Source: Gammaproteobacteria bacterium
GTDB taxonomy: Bacteria > Pseudomonadota > Gammaproteobacteria > SZUA-152
Direction of reading: 5' to 3'
Length of the DNA stretch: 10,499 nt
Assembly (NCBI GenBank): GCA_024762755.1
Contig: JANTGX010000052.1
Span: 1 to 10,499 of the forward strand
The position numbers were made by a program, and so were the translations under genes. The notes under the pieces were generated by a model, which made no database searches, was not told the DNA's origin, and saw only the letters and a list, made by a program, of their open reading frames with translations. Positions within the stretch are counted from its first letter, which is position 1. Each line of letters begins with the position of its first letter. Positions 1 to 7,032 of this stretch are shown piece by piece.

Positions 1-870
1 GGCGCTGCGCAAGACCAGGGCGTCACGCGGCACCGCCAGCACCTCGCGCGGCGCCGCCGTGGGCACCGCCACCTGCAGCGGCTGACCGATGGTCCAGCCT
101 TCACCGGCGGGGATCAGGCGCAGGTCCAGGCGATGCGAGGGGCCGTCGCCCACCGCCACCAGGGCGCGCACCCGAGCGGGCCGTTCGCCCCCCTCGGCGT
201 CGCGCAGGGGCAGCTGCCCCCCGGGACGGACCAGGCCGCGCACGCTCAATGGCACGCTGGCGCGGACCTCCAACGCCGTGGTGTCCACCAGACGCAGCAC
301 CGGGTCGCCACTACCGGCCCACTCGCCGGGCTGGCGCAGGCGTTCGGCCACCACCCCGGCGAAGGGCGCGCGCAGGGTCGAGCGCAGCAGCTCCTCGGCG
401 GCCTGACGCAGGCGCGCGCGGGTGACGGCGAGGGCCTGCTCGGCGGCCACGCGGTCGGCCTGCACCTCGTCTAGGCGGGTCTGCGCGGCGTTGTTCTGTT
501 TCGCCAGACGCCGCAGCCGGACCTGTTCCTTGCTCAGGTAGGTCAGACGGGCCTGGTCACTGGTCTCGCTGGCACTCAGCTCCTCGACGCGCAGGCGCAG
601 GTAGGTATCGTCGAGACGCGCCGCCACCGCCCCCTTGGCCAGCCGCTCACCCACCTCTGCCACGTGTCGCAGACGCGCCGCCGTCTCGGCGGCGAGGCGC
701 GCCTCGCGGCGGGCCACCACCGTGGCCGGCACCCACTGCTGCGGCGCCAGGTTGACGCGCGCGACCTCGGCCACCTGCACCGGGGTGGGGGGTCGGCCGG
801 CGGCGGCCACCGCCAGGCTGACGGCGAACAGGCACAGGGCAGCCAGTGGCGCGATGCGGCGGGGGCTCAT
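1..870 (-). CDS. Periplasmic adaptor subunit (HlyD/RND membrane-fusion family), C-terminus cut by window edge
   Basis: This frame is open for 290 codons from an ATG at 870 to the left edge, so the end of the protein is missing. The product resembles membrane-fusion (adaptor) subunits of tripartite efflux systems, which link an inner-membrane RND pump to an outer-membrane channel. Residues 1-24 form a signal peptide ending in an Ala-rich stretch, with no lipobox. Residues 28-90 hold the first beta/lipoyl half, and residues 95-165 a charged, Gln/Glu/Arg-rich helical hairpin. The second lipoyl half follows, with an RAPFAGVV motif at 167-174 and a GEWAGSGDPVLRLVD stretch at 182-196. VPRDAL near 280 is typical of the membrane-proximal domain. 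The start overlaps the stop of the upstream lipoprotein gene by an ATGA, which suggests translational coupling. The pump gene is presumably beyond the left edge. The substrate cannot be inferred. Confidence 0.85.
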   Translation of the reverse strand, partial: MSPRRIAPLAALCLFAVSLAVAAAGRPPTPVQVAEVARVNLAPQQWVPATVVARREARLAAETAARLRHVAEVGERLAKGAVAARLDDTYLRLRVEELSASETSDQARLTYLSKEQVRLRRLAKQNNAAQTRLDEVQADRVAAEQALAVTRARLRQAAEELLRSTLRAPFAGVVAERLRQPGEWAGSGDPVLRLVDTTALEVRASVPLSVRGLVRPGGQLPLRDAEGGERPARVRALVAVGDGPSHRLDLRLIPAGEGWTIGQPLQVAVPTAAPREVLAVPRDALVLRSA

Positions 871-1316
871 TCCTCACCCACCTGCCAGGGGGTGATCTTG
901 TGTCCCACCAGCTTGATGGTGTCTTCGTCCACCGGCCAGAGGAAGGTCATCAGGTGGTGCAGGCGTTTGTTGCCGTCGTGCACCGTCTCGTACTCGTAGA
1001 TGAAGAATTTGCCGGAGAAACGGGAATCTGCCTGACTGCGCCGCAGGTGCCATTCACGCAGGGGGCCACGCTCGGCGAGCAGGTCCTCGAGGTGCTTGCG
1101 CCACTGCGCGCGACTGCGGCCCTGGAAGAAGGTTTCGTCGTACTCGGCCAGGACGGCGTCGTAGTCGCCGCGCTGCCAGGCCTGGAACAGGGCGTCGGCC
1201 TTGGCCGCCACGGCGGGATCGCTGCTGGTGTTGTATTGCCCGGGGGTCGAGTCGCCGTTGCAGGCGGCGAGCAGGAGTAGGGCCATCAGGACGGAGAGTC
1301 GGAGAAGGGGTTTCAT
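867..1316 (-). CDS. Small lipoprotein of unknown function, possibly NTF2-like fold
   Basis: The protein has 149 residues from an ATG at 1316. A TTG nine bases further upstream (1325) is an alternative start. Residues 1-18 are a lipoprotein signal peptide with a Leu-rich core, and LLAAC places the lipidated cysteine at residue 19. The mature part starts with a helical region (PAVAAKADALFQAW) followed by strand-forming segments rich in aromatic and charged residues (EWHLRR, GKFFIYEYETV, HHLMTFLWPV). That order is reminiscent of small NTF2/SnoaL-like domains, but this is an inference from appearance and I do not recognise a named family. The gene lies 58 bases after yifB and overlaps the following efflux adaptor by an ATGA. 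It is therefore more likely a partner of that envelope system than of YifB. Confidence 0.8.
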   Translation of the reverse strand: MKPLLRLSVLMALLLLAACNGDSTPGQYNTSSDPAVAAKADALFQAWQRGDYDAVLAEYDETFFQGRSRAQWRKHLEDLLAERGPLREWHLRRSQADSRFSGKFFIYEYETVHDGNKRLHHLMTFLWPVDEDTIKLVGHKITPWQVGEE

Positions 1317-1339
1317 GGCTGGCAATACCCGCGGGATGT

Positions 1340-1373
1340 GCTGTGGAAAGAACAGGCGCTACGTTACCACAGC
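1340..1373 (-). repeat. Inverted repeat in the yifB-lipoprotein gap
   Basis: Perfect 7-base arms GCTGTGG (1340-1346) and CCACAGC (1367-1373) are separated by 20 bases. They occupy most of the 58-base gap between yifB and the lipoprotein gene. There is no T-run after the hairpin on the minus strand, so it is not a standard intrinsic terminator. It could be an operator or a processing or attenuation hairpin, or it could be chance. Confidence 0.35.
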
Positions 1374-1383
1374 TACCGGTGGC

Positions 1384-2898
1384 TTACAGGCCGAGCGGGC
1401 GGTCCAGCCGGCGATAGCCGATGGCCTCCTGCAGGTGGGCCGTGGCGATGTCGGCGGCATCGTCCAGATCGGCGACGGTGCGCGCCACGCGCAGGATCCG
1501 GTGATAGGCCCGGGCGGACAGGCCAAGGCGCTCAATGGCCCGTTCCAGCAGGCTCGCATCCTCCGCCGAGAGCCGGCAGTGAGCGTCCACTTCGCGGTTC
1601 TCCAGGGCGGCATTGGGACGGCCATGGCGACGCAGCTGGTGGGCCCGCGCGGCGAGTACGCGCCGGCGCACCTCGGCGGAGGACTCGGCCGGCGGTGCGC
1701 CGTCGGCACGCAGCAGTTCCCGCGGCACCGGCGGCACCTCGATCTGCAGGTCGATTCGGTCCAACAGGGGGCCGGAGATGCGTGCGCGGTAGCGGTTGAT
1801 CTGCTCGGCGGTGCAATGGCAGCGGCCATTGGGGTGGCCGAAGTAGCCGCAGGGGCAGGGATTCATGGCCGCCACCAGCTGGAAGCGGGCGGGGAATTCG
1901 GCCTGTCGCGCGGCGCGCGAGATATGGATACGGCCGGACTCCAGGGGCTCGCGCAGCACCTCCAGCACGCGGCGGTCGAACTCCGGCAGCTCGTCGAGAA
2001 ACAGCACGCCGTGGTGGGCCAGCGAGATCTCCCCCGGCCGCGGCAGGCTGCCGCCACCCACCAGGGCCACGCCGGAGGCGGTGTGATGGGGGGCGCGAAA
2101 GGGGCGCTGGCGCCAACGCTCGGCCGCGAAGGGCAGGCCGCTGACCGAGGCCACGGCGGCCGACGCCAGGGCCTCTTCCTCGGTCATCGGCGGCAGGATG
2201 CCCGGCAGGCGACTGGCGAGCAAGGTCTTGCCGGTGCCCGGCGGGCCGCTCATGAGCAGGCTGTGGCCACCGGCGGCGGCCACCTCCAGGGCGCGCCGGG
2301 CCTGTGCCTGTCCTCGCACCTCGGCCAGGTCCGCGGCGTCCGGTACGCCCTCACCGCCCTGCCCGGCGGGCGCCGTGGACAGTGACTCGGCGCCGCCCAG
2401 GTGGGCGCAGACCGCCAGCAGGTGGCCGGCCACCCGGACCTCGACGCCGTCCACCAGGCCGGCCTCCGCGCCATTGGCCTCCGGCACCACCAGGCTGCGC
2501 CCCGCCTCGCGCGCGGCGATGGCCACCGGCAGCACGCCCCGCACGGGGCGCAGTTCACCACTCAGGGCCAGTTCGCCGACGAATTCGTGTCCGGCCAGGG
2601 CGTCACTGGGGATCTGTCCCGAGGCGGCGAGGATGCCGAGGGCGATGGGCAGGTCGAAACGGCCGCCGTCCTTGGGCAGGTCGGCGGGGGCCAGGTTGAT
2701 GGTGATGCGGCGGGCGGGGAACTCGAAGCCGGCGGTGAGCAGGGCGCCGCGCACGCGGTCCTTGCTCTCCTTCACCGCGGCCTCGGGCAGACCGACGATG
2801 GACAGCGCCGGCAGGCCGTTGGCCAGGTGCACCTCGACGTGCACCGGTGGCGCGTCGATACCCACCTGGGCACGGCTATGGACGATCGCGAGGGACAT
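1384..2898 (-). CDS. yifB: YifB/ComM family Mg-chelatase-like AAA+ ATPase
   Basis: The protein has 504 residues, close to the roughly 500-residue length of the family. The order of parts is a ChlI-like N-terminal domain (about 1-170, with the conserved VEVHLANGLPALSIVGLPEA stretch at 21-40), an AAA+ core, and a C-terminal Mg-chelatase-type helical domain (about 405-504). Walker A is GPPGTGKT at 218-225 and Walker B is VLFLDE at 298-303. A Cys cluster at 348, 350, 360 and 362 in the MNPCPCGYFGHP region is family-typical, and an arginine follows in LLDRIDLQ (378-385). Family members called ComM act as hexameric branch-migration helicases that promote integration of DNA during natural transformation, but the gene also occurs in bacteria not known to be transformable. 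A GGAGT Shine-Dalgarno sequence supports the start at 2898. The gene follows ubiK by 23 bases and is probably co-transcribed with it. Confidence 0.95.
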   Translation of the reverse strand: MSLAIVHSRAQVGIDAPPVHVEVHLANGLPALSIVGLPEAAVKESKDRVRGALLTAGFEFPARRITINLAPADLPKDGGRFDLPIALGILAASGQIPSDALAGHEFVGELALSGELRPVRGVLPVAIAAREAGRSLVVPEANGAEAGLVDGVEVRVAGHLLAVCAHLGGAESLSTAPAGQGGEGVPDAADLAEVRGQAQARRALEVAAAGGHSLLMSGPPGTGKTLLASRLPGILPPMTEEEALASAAVASVSGLPFAAERWRQRPFRAPHHTASGVALVGGGSLPRPGEISLAHHGVLFLDELPEFDRRVLEVLREPLESGRIHISRAARQAEFPARFQLVAAMNPCPCGYFGHPNGRCHCTAEQINRYRARISGPLLDRIDLQIEVPPVPRELLRADGAPPAESSAEVRRRVLAARAHQLRRHGRPNAALENREVDAHCRLSAEDASLLERAIERLGLSARAYHRILRVARTVADLDDAADIATAHLQEAIGYRRLDRPLGL

Positions 2899-2921
2899 GG
2901 CACTCCTTGCCGTTGGCTGGA

Positions 2922-3176
2922 TCAGTCGCCCTGGCGGCTGGCCTCTTCGAGGGCCGCGACCCGCTGCTCCAGGGCCTCCAGCTTCTGCCGGGTGCGCGCC
3001 AACACAGCGGACTGCACCTCGAACTCCTCTCGCGTCACCAGGTCGAGGCGGGCGAAGGCACTGTGCAGGGCCGAGCGCAGGTTCTTTTCGAGGTCGCGCT
3101 GCACCGTCTGGATGCCCGGTGGCAGGGCCTGGAAGACACGGCGGGTGAAGTCGTCGATCTGATTGGGGTCGAGCAT
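2922..3176 (-). CDS. ubiK: Ubiquinone biosynthesis accessory factor UbiK (BMFP/YqiC family)
   Basis: The protein has 84 residues. The frame stays open well upstream of 3176, but this ATG is chosen because GGAGAC precedes it at proper spacing and the MLDPNQIDDF opening matches the family start. The N-terminal half (1-48) is amphipathic (DDFTRRVFQALPPGIQ, then DLEKNLRSALHSAF). The C-terminal part (50-80) is a coiled coil (LARTRQKLEALEQRVAALEE), as in YqiC. In E. coli, UbiK binds UbiJ and helps the soluble ubiquinone-synthesising complex under aerobic conditions. Its position immediately before yifB and divergent from glnK-amtB is a familiar arrangement in gammaproteobacteria. I see no convincing sigma-70 promoter for it. 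Confidence 0.92.
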   Translation of the reverse strand: MLDPNQIDDFTRRVFQALPPGIQTVQRDLEKNLRSALHSAFARLDLVTREEFEVQSAVLARTRQKLEALEQRVAALEEASRQGD

Positions 3177-3263
3177 GGGGTCTCCTTGGTGGGGAAAGAA
3201 TCTACCCCATGACCCCCGCCATGGCCAGACACACACGGCCCGAGCTGCTCGACCGACAGGCTC

Positions 3264-3278
3264 GCACCAATATGGTGC
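3264..3278 (+). promoter_or_regulatory. Probable NtrC binding site upstream of glnK
   Basis: The site reads GCACCAATATGGTGC, an exact GCAC-N7-GTGC dyad as in known NtrC enhancer sites. Its centre (3271) lies about 127 bases before the predicted sigma-54 start, a normal enhancer distance. The right arm also belongs to a perfect 10-base palindrome GGTGCGCACC (3274-3283). A degenerate second copy (GCAC-N7-GTCC, 3307-3321) lies 43 bases downstream, centre to centre, so NtrC might bind cooperatively. Confidence 0.75.
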
Positions 3279-3370
3279 GCACCGCTTAGCACCTCCCCCA
3301 TTTAGTGCACTTCCCCCGTCCGAGGCCCCACCCATGATGCTAAGCCTTTGTCCACAAACGATAACAAGAC

Positions 3371-3388
3371 TTGGCACGCGGGATGCTT
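3371..3388 (+). promoter_or_regulatory. Sigma-54 (RpoN) promoter of glnK-amtB
   Basis: TTGGCACGCGGGATGCTT contains the -24 GG (3373-3374) and the -12 GC (3385-3386) separated by exactly 10 bases, with the full TTGGCACG -24 block. Transcription is predicted to begin near 3398, leaving a 5' leader of about 120 bases before glnK. Together with the upstream NtrC-type dyad this indicates induction under nitrogen limitation, the usual control of glnK-amtB. Confidence 0.85.
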
Positions 3389-3517
3389 AGAAGAGTCCCG
3401 TCAGGACCGGATGTCTCCTTGCCGCGGCTCAACGCGCGCAGCGGCTAAAGGCTCTCACTAAACGCCGGCGGCGACGCATCGCGGGCATCCCATCAAACCA
3501 AGCTAGGAGAGATAACC

Positions 3518-3856
3518 ATGAAAATGGTTGTTGCAATCATCAAGCCCTTCAAGCTGGACGACGTGCGCGAAGCATTGTCTGAAGTCGGCATTCAGGGCAT
3601 CACGGTTACCGAGGTCAAGGGCTTCGGTCGCCAAAAGGGGCACACCGAACTCTATCGGGGGGCCGAATATGTGGTGGATTTCCTGCCCAAGGTGAAGATC
3701 GAACTGGCCATCGACGACAGCATACTGGACTCGGCCATCGAGGCCATCAGCAAGTCGGCCAACACGGGCAAGATCGGCGATGGCAAGATCTTCGTCTCCG
3801 CGCTCGAGCAGGTCGTCCGCATCCGCACCGGCGAGACAGGCCCGGACGCGCTTTAA
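3518..3856 (+). CDS. glnK: Nitrogen regulatory PII protein GlnK
   Basis: The protein has 112 residues, the standard PII length. PII trimers sense 2-oxoglutarate and ATP/ADP. Tyr51 in the T-loop (37-55, with TELYRGAEYVVDF) is the uridylylation site used by GlnD. The B-loop NTGKIGDGK (82-90) binds the nucleotide phosphate, and RIRTGETG (101-108) is the C-terminal signature. When nitrogen is sufficient, unmodified GlnK docks its T-loop into AmtB and blocks ammonium flow. I call it glnK rather than glnB because amtB follows after only 18 bases and because the promoter is of sigma-54/NtrC type. AGGAG at 3505-3509 supports the start. Apart from context, sequence alone separates GlnK from GlnB poorly. 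Confidence 0.95.
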   Translation: MKMVVAIIKPFKLDDVREALSEVGIQGITVTEVKGFGRQKGHTELYRGAEYVVDFLPKVKIELAIDDSILDSAIEAISKSANTGKIGDGKIFVSALEQVVRIRTGETGPDAL

Positions 3857-3874
3857 CCTCAGGGGAGAACAACA

Positions 3875-5143
3875 ATGGAAAACCAGATATTTCAGTTGCA
3901 GTACGCCATTGACACCTTTTACTTCCTGGTAATGGGTGCGCTCGTCATGTGGATGGCCGCCGGCTTCTCCATGCTCGAGTCCGGCCTGGTGCGCGCCAAG
4001 AACACCACCGAGATCCTAACCAAGAACGTGGCCCTGTACGCCATCGCCTGCACCATGTACATGATCGTCGGCTACGACATCATGTATGGTGGAGGCCTGT
4101 TTCTCGCCGGCATCGAAGGGGGTGAGACCCTGGTGCAGGACGCCCTCGCCACCTCCGCCGAGAACGGCTTCGAGGGCGGCTCGGTGTACGCCACCGCGGC
4201 CGACTTCTTCTTCCAGGTGGTCTTCGTCGCCACCGCCATGTCCATCGTCTCCGGTGCCGTGGCGGAACGCATGAAGCTGTGGGCCTTCCTGGCCTTCGCC
4301 GTGGTGATGACCGGCTTCATCTACCCCATGGAAGGCAACTGGACCTGGGGCGGCGGCAGCGTCTTCGGCCTGTTCAGCCTGGGCGACGATTTCGGCTTTC
4401 TCGATTTCGCCGGTTCCGGCATCGTGCACATGGCGGGCGCCGCAGCGGCCCTGGCCGGCGTGATCCTGCTCGGACCGCGCAAGGGCAAGTATGGTCCCAA
4501 GGGCGAAGTACAGCCCATTCCCGGCGCCAACCTGCCCCTGGCCACCCTCGGCACCTTCATCCTCTGGATGGGCTGGTTCGGCTTCAACGGCGGTTCCGTG
4601 CTCAAGCTGGGTGACATCGCCAACGCCAACGCCGTCGCCATGGTATTCGTCAACACCAATGCGGCCGCTGCCGGCGGCCTCATCGCAGCGATGATCATGG
4701 CCCGCCTGATGTTCGGCAAGACCGACCTCACCATGGTACTCAACGGCGCCCTCGCCGGCCTGGTGGCCATCACCGCCGGACCCGACACGCCCTCCCCTCT
4801 GGTAGCCACCCTCATCGGTGCCGTCGGCGGTGTGCTGGTGGTGCTCTCCATCATCGGCATGGACAAGCTGAAGATCGACGACCCCGTTGGCGCCATCTCG
4901 GTGCACGGCGTGGTCGGCCTCTGGGGTCTGCTCGCCGTGCCGCTGACCAATGGCGATGCCAGCTTCCTCGGTCAGATCGTCGGTGCCTTGACCATCTTCG
5001 TCTGGGTCTTCGGCGCCAGTCTGGTCACCTGGATGATCATCAAGGCCGTGATGGGCCTGCGGGTCAGCGAAGAGGAAGAGTACGAGGGTGTGGACCTGGC
5101 CGAGTGCGGCATGGAGGCCTACCCCGAGTTCGTCAACAAATGA
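3875..5143 (+). CDS. amtB: Ammonium transporter AmtB
   Basis: The protein has 422 residues and is an Amt/MEP/Rh channel with about 11 transmembrane segments. It carries the family signature AAGFSMLESGLVRAKN (28-43). The twin pore histidines are His185 (GIVHMAG) and His344 (SVHGVVGLW), and Asp178 before the first histidine matches the substrate-recruiting aspartate. Conserved stretches GNWTWGGGS (154-162) and WFGFNGGS (234-241) are present. The cytoplasmic tail (about 395-422, with GLRVSEEEEYEGVDLAECG) is the typical region that cooperates with GlnK docking. There is no obvious cleavable signal peptide: the first membrane segment starts near residue 11, unlike E. coli AmtB, which has a leader. 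The extracellular loop at about 74-107 is long. GGGGAG (3862-3867) is the ribosome site. The gene is co-transcribed with glnK. Confidence 0.96.
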   Translation: MENQIFQLQYAIDTFYFLVMGALVMWMAAGFSMLESGLVRAKNTTEILTKNVALYAIACTMYMIVGYDIMYGGGLFLAGIEGGETLVQDALATSAENGFEGGSVYATAADFFFQVVFVATAMSIVSGAVAERMKLWAFLAFAVVMTGFIYPMEGNWTWGGGSVFGLFSLGDDFGFLDFAGSGIVHMAGAAAALAGVILLGPRKGKYGPKGEVQPIPGANLPLATLGTFILWMGWFGFNGGSVLKLGDIANANAVAMVFVNTNAAAAGGLIAAMIMARLMFGKTDLTMVLNGALAGLVAITAGPDTPSPLVATLIGAVGGVLVVLSIIGMDKLKIDDPVGAISVHGVVGLWGLLAVPLTNGDASFLGQIVGALTIFVWVFGASLVTWMIIKAVMGLRVSEEEEYEGVDLAECGMEAYPEFVNK

Positions 5144-5190
5144 CCTTCTAAGGCCAACGGCGACTCAGATCGCCGGCCATCGACACCTGG

Positions 5191-5218
5191 ACGGGTGCCT
5201 TCGGGCACCCGTTTTTTT
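5191..5218 (+). terminator. Intrinsic terminator of glnK-amtB
   Basis: A 9-base perfect stem ACGGGTGCC (5191-5199) and GGCACCCGT (5204-5212) closes on a stable TTCG tetraloop and is followed directly by a T-run to 5218. It lies 47 bases after the amtB stop. Confidence 0.93.
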
Positions 5219-5660
5219 GGTCCCATGTAAATTTCAGGAAGCGCAGGCAAGCCACAGCGATGAGAAAGGCATGGACCTCGCCTCGACAGTCAATGGACCT
5301 GCACGCGACGGACGTTGAACCGGTTGTCGATTCCCTCTGGCAGGCGGCCATATAGGGGTATCGACAGTTTGTCCGGTTACCCGAAAGATGGGACTCGAGG
5401 CATCGGACAAGACGCCCCAATGGCTCACTGCCGCCCTCTATCAGCCGTCGGTACCCGATCCGTCAGACGGGTTTCACAACGCTCGCCGCATCCTCACGAA
5501 TCCACCGCCACACAGCGCCTGCAACTCACTTCCCTGGCGGGCCGCTATACGTTCGACGGAGGATCTTGGCTTCACCCACGGCACAAGCGGTCATCTTTCG
5601 CTCCGCTGCGGAGGCGAGGACTCGCGCGCCGAGTCGTCATGGACTCACGGAAACTGCAAT
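5219..5660. other. Intergenic stretch of about 440 bases without a recognisable gene
   Basis: The stretch lies between two convergent intrinsic terminators. Short open frames exist on both strands, including a plus-strand frame at 5315-5662 and a minus-strand frame at 5148-5420. None has a good ribosome site, and their translations look like shadow frames (Arg/Ser/Pro-rich, no domain). The minus-strand frame also runs through the amtB terminator. I saw no tRNA, tandem repeat or insertion-sequence ends. Short self-complementary pieces occur around 5371-5409 (GTCCG pairing with CGGAC, enclosing CCC-GAAAGAT-GGG) but fit no RNA family I know. Confidence 0.5.
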
Positions 5661-5693
5661 AAAAAACCCCGCGCGGACTATGCCGGCACGGGG
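5661..5693 (-). terminator. Intrinsic terminator after the propeller genes
   Basis: On the minus strand CCCCGTGC (5693-5686) pairs with GCGCGGGG (5674-5667), with one G-T wobble and an 11-base loop. Six T residues (5666-5661) follow. The hairpin starts about 31 bases after the stop of the second propeller gene and closes the cytochrome-propeller transcript. Confidence 0.85.
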
Positions 5694-5724
5694 TCATGGG
5701 GCTGCGCCGTGGGCGGCGCCGCCG

Positions 5725-6954
5725 TCAGGGTCGGTCGTAGTTGTAGATACGGGCGACACCCCCGAAGCTGCCCACCCACAGGCTGCCATCGGCGGCCTCG
5801 GCCATGGAGAAGACGTTGTCGGCGAACAGGCCGTCTCGCTTGGTCATGACCTTGAAGGTGCCATCGGGCATCAGCCGTGCGAGGCCTTTGTTGGTGCCGA
5901 TCCACAGGGGCTGGCCGGGGTATTTGCGCAACATGAAGACGTGGTTGCCGGGCAGGCCGTCCTTCACGGTGTAGGTCTTCCAGGTCTTGCCGTCGAAGTG
6001 GGACAGACCGCCGCCCCAGGTGCCGGCCCATACCGAGCCATCGTCGTCGACGACCATGGAGACGATGTAGTTGGGGTTGAAGCCCACCTTGACGTCGCTC
6101 AGGCCCTGCTCCTTCTTCTGCTGGGCATGGTGCTTGGAGGCCTTGGCGGGATCGTTGGAGAAGGCGATGTCGTCTTTCACCAGTTCGTACTTGGCGCCCA
6201 GGCCGTCGTCGTGGTTCCAGTTCTCCCACTTGCCGTCCTGCAGGCGGGCCAGGCCGCCTTCGGTGGCGAACCAGATCTCGCCGTTCTTGCCGATCTCGAT
6301 GCCGTAGACCCAGTCGTTGGGCAGGCCGCCGTTGGTATTGGCGACGGTGAAGGTCTCCCAGACCTTGGGGTCGTCGAGCTTGCCGCCCTTGACGCGATTG
6401 GCGCCCGACCAGGTGGCGATCCAGTAGTCGCCGTTGGTGTCCGTCTCCACGTCGTAGACGAACTGATCGGCGAGGCCGGCAGGGATGTTGTAGTTGGTCC
6501 AGCTATCGGCCGCCGGGTCATAGATGGAGAGGCCGCCGCCATAGGTGCCCACCCAGATCTTGCCGTCGTGTTTGCTGACATGGAAGACGCCGTTGGAGAT
6601 CAGGCTGCCGTTCTTGACGTCGTACAACTTGTAGTCGCCGTTCTTGATATTGTAGCGGATGACCCCGCCGGAGGTGCCCACCCAGACCTCGTCGCCGTCG
6701 GCCATCATGCCCTTGACGTTGCGATTGCCGACGCGGAAGTGGACGAAGTTGGCCTTGGCCGGTGCGGCATCGGCGGGTAGCAGGTTGCTCACCGGCGGCA
6801 CGCCACCGGGATGGCCCGGTACCGGTGTCGCCGTGGGCGCGACGGCGACAGGGGCCGGTGCCTCGGCCTTCTTGGTGCCCATCATGTAGGCGCCGACGAG
6901 AAGCCCACCCACGGCGATGACGCCGATGGCCAACGTTTTCGAACTGATATTCAC
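5725..6954 (-). CDS. Membrane-anchored seven-bladed beta-propeller protein (two-component regulator propeller type)
   Basis: The protein has 409 residues from a GTG start. Residues 6-26 form one hydrophobic segment without a lipobox or clear cleavage site, so it is probably an inner-membrane anchor with the rest in the periplasm. A Pro/Ala-rich linker (30-66) follows. Seven repeats carry W-(V/I/F/A)-(G/A)-(T/S) blade motifs with Trp at 91, 134, 178, 228, 309, 351 and 393. Spacing is 42-50 residues except 81 between blades 4 and 5, where there is a polar insertion containing His275-His276 and an NPNY motif (293-296). Such repeats are known from ligand-sensing periplasmic domains of hybrid histidine kinases and cyclases, but here no signalling domain follows. 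The gene is a tandem paralogue of its upstream neighbour, 78 bases away. Its ligand and role are unknown. Confidence 0.85.
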   Translation of the reverse strand: MNISSKTLAIGVIAVGGLLVGAYMMGTKKAEAPAPVAVAPTATPVPGHPGGVPPVSNLLPADAAPAKANFVHFRVGNRNVKGMMADGDEVWVGTSGGVIRYNIKNGDYKLYDVKNGSLISNGVFHVSKHDGKIWVGTYGGGLSIYDPAADSWTNYNIPAGLADQFVYDVETDTNGDYWIATWSGANRVKGGKLDDPKVWETFTVANTNGGLPNDWVYGIEIGKNGEIWFATEGGLARLQDGKWENWNHDDGLGAKYELVKDDIAFSNDPAKASKHHAQQKKEQGLSDVKVGFNPNYIVSMVVDDDGSVWAGTWGGGLSHFDGKTWKTYTVKDGLPGNHVFMLRKYPGQPLWIGTNKGLARLMPDGTFKVMTKRDGLFADNVFSMAEAADGSLWVGSFGGVARIYNYDRP

Positions 6955-6959
6955 ATGCC

Positions 6960-6964
6960 CCTCC
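6960..6964 (-). promoter_or_regulatory. Ribosome binding site fixing a GTG start, with an overlapping ATG-TGA
   Basis: GGAGG lies five bases before the GTG at 6954. An in-frame TTG at 6966 would sit on top of this site and is not used. An ATG at 6956 overlaps the GTG by one base but is followed immediately by TGA, so it can only encode a start-stop minimal frame. Confidence 0.7.
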
Positions 6965-7032
6965 AAAGAGTCTCTTGAGTGGTCCCGCCCGCGGCGGTCC
7001 GTCTACCTATTAAAATCGAACGTCCTGTTATA

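Noticed and set aside
1201..2385. Long plus-strand open frame (about 394 codons) opposite yifB
   Set aside because: Its translation is Gly/Ala/Gln-rich with no domain, and it lies antisense to a clear YifB gene. It is a high-GC shadow frame.
2922..3377. Longer 151-residue version of UbiK
   Set aside because: The extra N-terminus covers the regulatory region and has no family similarity. The ATG at 3176 has a proper ribosome site and matches the family start.
4016..4906. Minus-strand open frame inside amtB
   Set aside because: It is His/Gly/Glu-rich shadow translation opposite a well-conserved channel gene.
5371..5440. Possible c-di-GMP (GEMM-I) riboswitch-like segment with GAAA next to GGGAC
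   Set aside because: Resemblance is limited to a short hairpin. The conserved CGCAAAGCC core is replaced and the second stem with its receptor is missing. No gene follows in the right direction.
5566..6780. Plus-strand open frame of about 400 codons opposite the propeller gene
   Set aside because: It runs across the terminator and antisense to seven clear propeller blades. The Val/Gly/Asp repeats are the mirror image of the blade codons.
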